Positions 1 through 5,331 of a DNA stretch of 5,331 nt are shown in pieces. A model generated the notes under the pieces. The model ran no database searches and was not told the origin of the DNA. It saw only the letters and a list, made by a program, of their open reading frames with translations. Origin of the DNA: Promethearchaeota archaeon (GTDB lineage Archaea; Asgardarchaeota; Lokiarchaeia; Sigyniarchaeales; SOKP01). Numbering within the stretch: position 1 is the first letter of the stretch; every line of letters begins with the position of its first letter. The DNA lies in assembly GCA_019057355.1 (NCBI GenBank), contig DXJM01000042.1, positions 1 through 5,331 of the forward strand. The letters are read 5' to 3'. The position numbers and the translations under genes are program-made.

Positions 1-4
1 AAAA

Positions 5-10
5 GAAGGA
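5..10 (+). promoter_or_regulatory. Possible ribosome binding site of rpiA
   Basis: GAAGGA lies 2 bases before the rpiA ATG. It resembles the purine-rich part of an archaeal Shine-Dalgarno sequence, but the spacing is shorter than usual. It mildly supports the start at 13. The promoter would be outside the window. Confidence 0.3.
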
Positions 11-12
11 TC

Positions 13-714
13 ATGAATGAAAATCTTATCGAATTAGGTAAAAAGAATGCTGCCATAAAAGCAGTTGAAGATAATGTCAAGGAAGGCATGATATTGGGAA
101 TAGGAAGCGGATCAACCGTAGTTTATGCGATTGAGAGGATAGCCCAGATGAATCGAGAAAAGGATCTTGATCTGAAGTGCATACCTACTTCGTATCAATC
201 TTATCAGCTAATTAATCAATACAGGTTAAATAATGTCTCTTTGGATCAATATCCTGAAATCGATGTGGATATTGATGGAGCGGATGAGATCGATGAAAAC
301 CTCAATCTTATTAAAGGTGGAGGAGGTTGTTTAGTGCAAGAAAAAATTATTGCTTCAAATTCACATAAATTAATCATAATAGCGGATTTTCGGAAAAACT
401 CAAAAAAACTCGGGGAAAATTGGAAGAGTGGAGTTCCAATAGAAGTCATTCCAATGGCTCACGTTCCATTAATAAGAAAGTTAGAAAAAATAGGAGGAAA
501 ACCAGTCCTACGGATGGCAAAAGCGAAAGCGGGACCATTAGTCACAGACAACGGAAATTTCATCATAGATGTGGATTTTGGCGTGGTCGATAATCCAAAA
601 GAGCTGGATAAGAAGATCATTTCAATGCCAGGTGTTGTAGATACAGGGTTTTTCATAGAAATGGTTTCAAAAGCATACATAGGGCTAAAAGATGGAAATG
701 TCTTGATCCTCTAA
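13..714 (+). CDS. rpiA: Ribose-5-phosphate isomerase A
   Basis: This cytosolic enzyme interconverts ribose 5-phosphate and ribulose 5-phosphate in the non-oxidative pentose phosphate pathway, supplying ribose for nucleotides. The 233-residue protein carries the family's signatures in order: the phosphate-binding loop GIGSGST (29-35), DGADEID (88-94), KGGGG (101-105) followed by E110-K111, and TDNGNFIIDV (178-187). D88, D91, K101 and E110 match the E. coli active-site residues D81, D84, K94 and E103 with a constant offset of 7, so the enzyme should be active. Length is normal for the family (about 220-235). The frame is open to the window edge upstream, but ATG 13 gives the N-terminal helix expected before the GxGSGST loop. 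A purine-rich GAAGGA lies just before it. The gene converges on the membrane-protein gene, with 12 bases between stops. Its partners are not in the window. The identification is secure. Confidence 0.97.
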   Translation: MNENLIELGKKNAAIKAVEDNVKEGMILGIGSGSTVVYAIERIAQMNREKDLDLKCIPTSYQSYQLINQYRLNNVSLDQYPEIDVDIDGADEIDENLNLIKGGGGCLVQEKIIASNSHKLIIIADFRKNSKKLGENWKSGVPIEVIPMAHVPLIRKLEKIGGKPVLRMAKAKAGPLVTDNGNFIIDVDFGVVDNPKELDKKIISMPGVVDTGFFIEMVSKAYIGLKDGNVLIL

Positions 715-726
715 AAACGTGCTGGT

Positions 727-1800
727 TCATTTAAATAAGACGGACTTTCCACAATGCGGACAAAATTTCTTAGGAACGTCAATAATTTCTCCGCAATGAG
801 GACAGGAAATCCCTCCGCTCATTGGAATTTCTGATCCCTGAGAATACATACCTTCAGAATAATGCTCTTCTTCCCCATTATATTCATAAGAAGAAGAGGG
901 ATGGTAATAATCTCCTCGGTTATATGGGGTTCGACGAGGTTCCCTTGATTTTCTCCTCGATCTTACATAAAGAACAACCATTGTAATTGCCATGAGACTT
1001 ATAATCGCAATAATTATGATATATATTATAAGTTCAATATTAACACCCGGTTCAATAAAAATTAAAAGATAAAAATCATCTACTCCACCCTCGCTATCTA
1101 TAATTGTTATTATGAATAGACCAACGTATCCATTTCTATAATTTGCAAATGTAGAAATCCTTTTAGTTCCCTCAATAGAACTATATGCCATTGAATATGG
1201 AATTACAAAAGAACCAGAATGACATCCAGAACTAAATGAAAATTCTGCGACTTCATGTATATGTGGCACGATCGGAACAATAGTATCATTAATTATAAAA
1301 CAAATTAAGAGATTAACACTGACTCTAATATTTGAACTATTATCCTCAATATCTTCCGTATATATGTCAAATCCCACCGATGACCCTTGTCGACTTGAAA
1401 TGTAATCAATGAAAGCTCCATCTTCATTTTGAGTTGAAGAGAGAATTTTTCCATCACAAGTGGATGTTGAATCAATAATTTTTGGATCATTGTTTACTAT
1501 TTGAAATAAAATTCTGGGACTTCTGGGATTAAGATAATTAGTCGTGCTATTTGCAAGTATATACATGATTCCATATCCTGAGGGATCAGTTTCGTTTATT
1601 TGGCTTTTGTTTAAATAATTAAATTCATTATAGGTAAAATTCAAGGTTTTATTTATAGTCTGTTTAGAATTGTAATAGCTATAAGTATAAATACCCATAT
1701 AACCTACTACAATAGAATCATTCTGACTCAAAGATACATTGAAAGTAATGGTATCATTTCTATTTAATATATTATTACTCGATGTAAAGTCAGAAATCAT
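727..1800 (-). CDS. Single-pass membrane protein, sequon-rich ectodomain, C-terminal zinc ribbon (5' end uncertain)
   Basis: I do not recognise a named family. Counting from the ATG at 1800 (357 residues), residues 1-255 look like an extracytoplasmic beta-rich region. It has ten NxS/T sequons (N15, N21, N27, N50, N54, N64, N69, N84, N154, N171) and strand-like segments suggestive of Ig/cadherin-type domains. Residues 256-279 form one strong transmembrane helix, followed by a basic stop-transfer stretch (RSRRKSREPRR, 280-290). This implies an outside N-terminus and cytoplasmic C-terminus. The tail has a tyrosine-rich linker (293-319) and a zinc ribbon made of two CPHC knuckles (C333/C336 and C347/C350, ten residues between them). 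Such topology is common among archaeal surface proteins, but ligand and role are unknown. No signal peptide is present, although this topology needs one, and coding-like sequence continues upstream to 1926. ATG 1800 is therefore probably not the true start. The gene lies downstream of the cysteine-cluster gene on the same strand and may be cotranscribed with it. Confidence 0.75.
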   Translation of the reverse strand: MISDFTSSNNILNRNDTITFNVSLSQNDSIVVGYMGIYTYSYYNSKQTINKTLNFTYNEFNYLNKSQINETDPSGYGIMYILANSTTNYLNPRSPRILFQIVNNDPKIIDSTSTCDGKILSSTQNEDGAFIDYISSRQGSSVGFDIYTEDIEDNSSNIRVSVNLLICFIINDTIVPIVPHIHEVAEFSFSSGCHSGSFVIPYSMAYSSIEGTKRISTFANYRNGYVGLFIITIIDSEGGVDDFYLLIFIEPGVNIELIIYIIIIAIISLMAITMVVLYVRSRRKSREPRRTPYNRGDYYHPSSSYEYNGEEEHYSEGMYSQGSEIPMSGGISCPHCGEIIDVPKKFCPHCGKSVLFK

Positions 1801-1926
1801 CGGTATGGACGATTGATCTAAATAGAGAAATTTTATCGATTTGGTATATGTTGTGGATCCAACTGTATAATTTACTTTAATGGTTAGAGCGTTATTATTT
1901 TGTACGAAGAAAACAGAAAATTCTTT
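1801..1926 (-). other. In-frame coding-like extension lacking a start codon (probable missing N-terminus of the membrane-protein gene)
   Basis: Reading upstream from ATG 1800 in the same frame gives 42 sense codons before a TAA at 1927-1929. The translation includes ALTIKVNYTVG and TTYTKSIKFLYLDQSSIP. It alternates polar and hydrophobic residues like the beta-strand ectodomain that follows, and contains another NxT sequon. It looks like real protein, but has no ATG, GTG or TTG codon. An ATG at 1934-1932, five bases after the upstream gene's stop, opens a 16-codon ORF in another frame (MIKKNFLF...). One extra A in the A5 run (plus-strand T5, 1924-1928) would turn this into MIKKEFSVFFVQNNNALTIK, continuous with the ectodomain. 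The choices are a frameshift mutation, a homopolymer sequencing error, programmed or slippage-based frameshifting, or loss of a longer 5' portion. Even the joined protein lacks a convincing signal peptide, which favours a real loss. Confidence 0.6.
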
Positions 1927-1939
1927 TTAATCATAGCTA

Positions 1940-2686
1940 TTATGAATGGTCGTTCGAATTATCGTGCTCATGGTCATGCTGGTGCCCTTTTTGTAAAATC
2001 TCATCTAATTTAGATCTATCTTCATCTGACATTTGGCTCATTGCTTCCATTTGTTGTTTAATAAGAGTTTTCATGAAATTATTAGATATAATTTGATTTA
2101 GAATGGGCAGTGCAATTCTCATCCTGGTTAATTCATAGAACATTAATTTAGCAACTTCTCTCATTTGTTTGAGATCCTCTTTTTTCATTCCTTCTTGTTC
2201 TAAACCTGGACAACTATCATCTACAATAGTAAAATTATTTCCATTGAATTCTAAAGGATATGTCCTGCAGCTTAAAGGACGATTCTCATAAATCAAGCAT
2301 TTTTTTTCTTCCTTGTTATACATTGGACATTTTTGTTCTAATAATTTTTCTAGGGGTATTGTTGCAAAGGGATCTTTTTGTTTATCCTCTTGAGAATCAC
2401 CCGATTGTTGAGAGAATATTGGTTTTAGAATTAGATCTAAAGAACCATCAGGCTTGACATACATTTCTAAATATGGAAGAAAATTAGCAATAATACCATT
2501 TTTAGCCCATAATTCTATATCCCATATTGTTATTGGAATTGGGCCTCTTTTTAAACAACATTCATCACATTGAGTGCATTTAAAGGTAAATTTCGCCTTA
2601 GATGTTGTTTCTTCGCTTTTTCCTTCATATATTTGTTCATTCTCTTTTTTTATATCATTTTTATTATCTTGGTTGTTTTCCGTCAT
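1940..2686 (-). CDS. YkgJ-type CxxCxxCC cysteine-cluster protein with His-rich tail
   Basis: The 248-residue protein matches the CxxCxxCC (YkgJ/PF03692-type) family, thought to bind zinc or an iron-sulfur cluster; its biochemical role is mostly undefined. The signature C37-x2-C40-x2-C43-C44 is followed by the second cysteine set C120, C130 and C140, the last in the family-typical context YENRPLSCRTYPLEF (133-147), and by C159 in DDSCPG. A charged N-terminal tail (1-33) precedes the core. About 75 residues separate the two cysteine sets and include a Gln/Asp/Lys-rich low-complexity stretch near 92-106, probably a surface loop. Residues 165-230 are helical and Met/Lys-rich. The C-terminus is a His/Asp-rich tail (GHQHDHEHDNSNDHS, 234-248) that could bind metal. 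No signal peptide or membrane segment is visible, so it is cytosolic. ATG 2686 is chosen because a GTGA lies 6 bases upstream. The gene follows the aminopeptidase after 125 bases with its own probable promoter. The family call is firm; the function is not. Confidence 0.9.
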   Translation of the reverse strand: MTENNQDNKNDIKKENEQIYEGKSEETTSKAKFTFKCTQCDECCLKRGPIPITIWDIELWAKNGIIANFLPYLEMYVKPDGSLDLILKPIFSQQSGDSQEDKQKDPFATIPLEKLLEQKCPMYNKEEKKCLIYENRPLSCRTYPLEFNGNNFTIVDDSCPGLEQEGMKKEDLKQMREVAKLMFYELTRMRIALPILNQIISNNFMKTLIKQQMEAMSQMSDEDRSKLDEILQKGHQHDHEHDNSNDHS

Positions 2687-2692
2687 GTATTT

Positions 2693-2696
2693 TCAC
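2693..2696 (-). promoter_or_regulatory. Partial Shine-Dalgarno of the cysteine-cluster gene
   Basis: The minus strand reads AAGTGAAAATACATG. GTGA is part of the archaeal consensus GGAGGTGA and lies 6 bases before the ATG at 2686, a normal spacing. It supports that start. Confidence 0.45.
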
Positions 2697-2749
2697 TTAA
2701 TTAAGATGAATTGATGCATTTTAATATGTTTTCATCTATTGAAATTCCT

Positions 2750-2770
2750 CTTTATAAAAAAATTTTTCTT
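2750..2770 (-). promoter_or_regulatory. Probable archaeal promoter (BRE/TATA) of the cysteine-cluster gene
   Basis: On the minus strand an A-rich BRE-like stretch (AAGAAAAATT) is followed by TTTTTATAAA, a good archaeal TATA-box candidate, about 65 bases before the ATG at 2686. Transcription would start about 25 bases downstream, leaving a leader of roughly 40 bases. A second A/T-rich candidate, CATATTAAAAT at about 2717-2727, would give a much shorter leader. A promoter here would let the cysteine-cluster gene, and perhaps the membrane-protein gene after it, be transcribed independently of the aminopeptidase. Confidence 0.4.
2756..2762 (-). terminator. Possible T-tract terminator after the aminopeptidase gene
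   Basis: Seven consecutive T on the minus strand lie 49 bases past the aminopeptidase stop codon. Archaeal RNA polymerases often terminate at such U-runs without a hairpin, and I see no stable stem here. The run overlaps the promoter candidate of the next gene, so it may simply be promoter A/T richness. Confidence 0.25.
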
Positions 2771-2811
2771 TATCCCATGATCAGTTGTTTGAGACGTGTT
2801 TTAAAGGATTA

Positions 2812-5307
2812 TTACTTGTTAATAGCTTGAAATTGAGAATTAATTTCCAATTGTTCGAGAACCATTTCAATCGTATCTTTCTGAAATTCGTTTTTTTCAC
2901 CATAATCTTTTAGAAAGTGAATAACTTCTGTCTTAAAATTCAATGCCCCATAAGGAATTAAACTTGTTAGCGTTCTCCCAATGACGAAAGCACCTCCTTT
3001 TTCTATGAGAGATAAGTTCTCTTTGAACCAAGGCCATATTTCACTAAGAGCTCGAGGATTTTTCCCAATTCTAAAGAAAACAGCATGCCACGTTTGAGGA
3101 GGTATCTCTTTTAGAGTCATATCTAAAATTTCTCGAATGCATTTTTCATCATTAATACACCCTATCGCTTCATATATATATAATTTCTCAATTTGTGGTA
3201 TATTTCCATCTCGAATCTTATTCAAGAAGACATTAATTGCATCTTGATATAAATTCGCACCGATTTTTAAAATGCTGGATAAAATGTCTGGATTAATTTT
3301 TTTCCCTTCGACATAATCTTTAAACTTTTTTACCCCAAATCGAGCAATATCTTCTGATCCTAAAAAAAATCCTGTCCATATCAATGAATTTCTGAGGATT
3401 GAAATAGGGATTGGTTCACTTACTTGAGGTTCAATATTGATTTTCTTCAATATATTTTCAATAATTTTCTTACTTATCTTCACAATTTTTTTTCTTTTCA
3501 AAGGAATAAGGAGATAGCAATATAGCAAATTGGAAAATAGATTTTCAAGAGGCAAGTAATCATCTTCATCAATATAATTATCAACGATAAACTCCAAGTA
3601 TCTATCCAATTCAATTAATCCGCTCTTGGCAAGAGCAAATAAGTCATTTTCAATACCATATCTATCGATAGGAGGCAATTTTTTGTTTTTAATTAAGTTT
3701 CCTAATCGTAGTAACTCATCAAGCTCATATTTAATTCGATAAAATCCATTTTGCTTTGAATTTAATTTAAAAGTATATGTATCGGGAGGAAGCATAGATT
3801 CGTGCTGCCTTTTATCAAAAATTATCTCCTTAATTTCAGAATTTCCATCTAGCTTAAATAACTCAATAGAACAAGAGATCAACCATTTTAAATTTGACTC
3901 ATGGGATATATACGTGAATCTGTTTTGAATGAGCTTGAGTTTATCTTTGTCCCTCTTTACATGAATAATGGGATATCCTGGCTGATGAATCCAGCTAGTA
4001 GCAAAATTCTTCACCTCTTTATGCGTAGATTCTTCAAATGCATCCCAATATTGTTCTGTATTGGCACATTCAAACTTGTACTTGTTTAAAAAATGTGTTA
4101 TTGCTTTCCTAAAATCATTTTCCCCTAAATAATTGACTAACATCCTTAATATCGCAGCACCTTTATTATAAACGATTGCAACTTTCGCAGGTGTTATAAA
4201 GATCTCCTCTTCGCTTGGTAATTCCACAGGAAAGGTGTTTATCAATCCATCTCGATTTAAAGCACTGGAATAATAATGTAATATAAAATGATCCCATGAA
4301 TGCCATTCAGGGTAATAATGGTCTGGTATCAAGTAGGTAAAAAATGATGCAAAAGATTCATTTAACCAAATATATTTCCAATCAATAGGGCTTACCAAGT
4401 CCCCAAACCAGAAATGAGACACTTCATGAGCAACAACGCTCGCCACGTGAAATTTATCAATTTGAGATGTTAAGTCGGGATAAACAAGTAATAAATTTTC
4501 CCGAAAGGAGATGGCCCCATAATTTTCCATTGCTCCAAAAGCAAAATCTGGTAATGCGATGAGGTCACATTTCGAAATTGGATACTTTATTGATGTAAAG
4601 TTATCACAAAAATCTAGTGATTTAATCGCCATTTCAATGCCTAAATCACCATAAGCTGATTTATTAGGCGTAGTAATTAGTCGCACTAAATGATTTGAAG
4701 TGTTATCCTCCTTGATTTCAAAATCTCCTACAGCAAAAAATAATAAATAAGTACTCATTCGTGGTGTGGGATTAAATATTATTTTTTTTTTTCCACCTTC
4801 CACTTGACATTCTTCTTTAATTGACGTGTTTGACACGCCAACAAAGTTTTTATCAATAATAAATTCAACATGAAAGATGGCTTTTTGAGAGGGATGATCA
4901 ATACACGGAAATACCCGTCGTGCATAAATCTCTTCAAATTGGGAGGCTATGATGTAACGTGTGGTATTATCATGTTCATATTTACTTTTATAGAGACCTA
5001 ATAAGTCATCATGAAATGTTCCCTCATAAATGATTTTTAAAGAAAAATAACGTGGATGAATTTTAGGAATAATGATTTTCAGTTCTGATTTTTCAACATC
5101 AACGTAAAAAGGATACTCGATATATGTATCTTCAATTTTAGCTAGACATTTTTCAATAGCTAAAGATTCACTATGAAGTATCACGAAATCGGTCTCTTTA
5201 GTAGATTCAAATAAAATCTCAGTATAACCTGAGAATCTTTCAGAATTTACATCCAGTTCTAAATGGATGTAATAATTTAGTGGATTATATTGATTAATTA
5301 CATTCAT
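2812..5307 (-). CDS. M1 family zinc aminopeptidase, tricorn-interacting factor F2/F3-like
   Basis: This enzyme removes N-terminal residues from short peptides, typically finishing cytosolic protein breakdown after the proteasome or tricorn-type proteases. The 831-residue length fits the archaeal F2/F3 type (about 780). Domain I is the N-terminal beta-sandwich (about 1-185), ending with QFEEIYARRVFPCIDHPS (123-140) and TPRMSTYLL (181-189), both F3-like. The thermolysin-like catalytic domain (about 186-440) has GAMEN (258-262), which binds the substrate N-terminus, and HEVSH (294-298) with E317, the HExxH-x18-E zinc site. H294, H298 and E317 bind zinc, E295 is the general base, and Y380 in YNKGAAILRML is the transition-state tyrosine. 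A small beta domain (about 445-525) and an alpha-helical C-terminal domain (about 526-831) follow. All key residues are present and there is no signal peptide, so it should be an active cytosolic enzyme. A TAA at 5323-5325, with no other start between, fixes ATG 5307. Substrate specificity cannot be read from sequence. Confidence 0.96.
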   Translation of the reverse strand: MNVINQYNPLNYYIHLELDVNSERFSGYTEILFESTKETDFVILHSESLAIEKCLAKIEDTYIEYPFYVDVEKSELKIIIPKIHPRYFSLKIIYEGTFHDDLLGLYKSKYEHDNTTRYIIASQFEEIYARRVFPCIDHPSQKAIFHVEFIIDKNFVGVSNTSIKEECQVEGGKKKIIFNPTPRMSTYLLFFAVGDFEIKEDNTSNHLVRLITTPNKSAYGDLGIEMAIKSLDFCDNFTSIKYPISKCDLIALPDFAFGAMENYGAISFRENLLLVYPDLTSQIDKFHVASVVAHEVSHFWFGDLVSPIDWKYIWLNESFASFFTYLIPDHYYPEWHSWDHFILHYYSSALNRDGLINTFPVELPSEEEIFITPAKVAIVYNKGAAILRMLVNYLGENDFRKAITHFLNKYKFECANTEQYWDAFEESTHKEVKNFATSWIHQPGYPIIHVKRDKDKLKLIQNRFTYISHESNLKWLISCSIELFKLDGNSEIKEIIFDKRQHESMLPPDTYTFKLNSKQNGFYRIKYELDELLRLGNLIKNKKLPPIDRYGIENDLFALAKSGLIELDRYLEFIVDNYIDEDDYLPLENLFSNLLYCYLLIPLKRKKIVKISKKIIENILKKINIEPQVSEPIPISILRNSLIWTGFFLGSEDIARFGVKKFKDYVEGKKINPDILSSILKIGANLYQDAINVFLNKIRDGNIPQIEKLYIYEAIGCINDEKCIREILDMTLKEIPPQTWHAVFFRIGKNPRALSEIWPWFKENLSLIEKGGAFVIGRTLTSLIPYGALNFKTEVIHFLKDYGEKNEFQKDTIEMVLEQLEINSQFQAINK

Positions 5308-5331
5308 TGATTTTTTTTTTATTTATTAATA
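5308..5331 (-). promoter_or_regulatory. A/T-rich leader or promoter edge of the aminopeptidase gene
   Basis: The minus strand just before ATG 5307 reads TATTAATAAATA, then ten A, then TCA. There is no Shine-Dalgarno sequence. TATTAATAAATA is TATA-like, and at this distance would fit a nearly leaderless transcript. The window ends here, so the promoter cannot be judged fully. Confidence 0.25.

Noticed and set aside
123..140. Positions here are aminopeptidase residues 123-140: DHP in place of the DEP common in many M1 enzymes looked like a substitution
   Set aside because: As I recall it, the archaeal F3 sequence also has FPCVDHP at this position, so it is a subfamily feature and not an anomaly.
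246..680. Two minus-strand ORFs (67 and 73 codons) opposite rpiA
   Set aside because: They lie antisense to a gene with complete family motifs and their translations are low-complexity Ser/Pro/Phe-rich with no recognisable domain.
751..804. Short DNA repeat around the two CPHCG-encoding segments
   Set aside because: It is explained by the duplicated zinc knuckle of the ribbon and not by a mobile or regulatory repeat.
1305..1490. A 61-codon minus-strand ORF in another frame of the membrane-protein gene
   Set aside because: It is contained within the longer ORF, which has a clear TM helix and zinc ribbon; the short product shows no motif.
2260..2457. A 65-codon plus-strand ORF opposite the cysteine-cluster gene
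   Set aside because: It is antisense to the region encoding the second cysteine set and has no start signal or domain.
2750..2770. A5-T7 near-palindrome flanked by two ATAAAG hexamers, considered as an operator
   Set aside because: Such A/T symmetry is expected by chance at a TATA-type promoter in low-GC DNA, and no second copy was seen elsewhere.
3901..4089. A 62-codon plus-strand ORF opposite the aminopeptidase
   Set aside because: It lies antisense to conserved catalytic-domain and linker sequence, with no supporting signal.

Overview
The window looks archaeal. The evidence is an M1 aminopeptidase that most resembles the archaeal tricorn-interacting factors F2/F3, a surface protein with many N-glycosylation sequons and a C-terminal cytoplasmic zinc ribbon, A/T-rich TATA-like promoter sequence, and little Shine-Dalgarno signal. 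The low GC content and this surface-protein architecture would suit an Asgard archaeon of the Loki-type. That assignment is an inference from style; there is no marker gene here to prove it.

Layout: one gene lies on the + strand (rpiA, 13-714). It converges on a block of three minus-strand genes. Read in their direction of transcription, these are the M1 aminopeptidase (5307 to 2812), a YkgJ-type CxxCxxCC cysteine-cluster protein (2686 to 1940), and a single-pass membrane protein with a C-terminal double CPHC zinc ribbon (1800 to 727, with coding-like sequence continuing up to 1926). The rpiA and membrane-protein stop codons are 12 bases apart. The only sizeable gaps are 2687-2811, which carries a probable promoter and T-tract, and 1801-1939, which is mostly unannotated coding sequence rather than true intergenic DNA. 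No tRNA, rRNA, CRISPR array, insertion sequence or long repeat was seen.

Function: rpiA is a housekeeping pentose-phosphate enzyme and the aminopeptidase works late in cytosolic peptide breakdown. The cysteine-cluster and membrane proteins have no assigned role. The last two may be cotranscribed, but nothing in the sequence ties all four into one pathway.

The most notable point is the 5' end of the membrane-protein gene. Its reading frame stays open and protein-like for 42 codons upstream of the first ATG, but contains no ATG, GTG or TTG start and no signal peptide. An ATG at 1934 sits in another frame, and one extra A in the A5 run at 1924-1928 would join it to this frame. The gene is therefore 5'-truncated, frameshifted, or affected by a homopolymer sequencing error. 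I found no convincing new multi-gene system.
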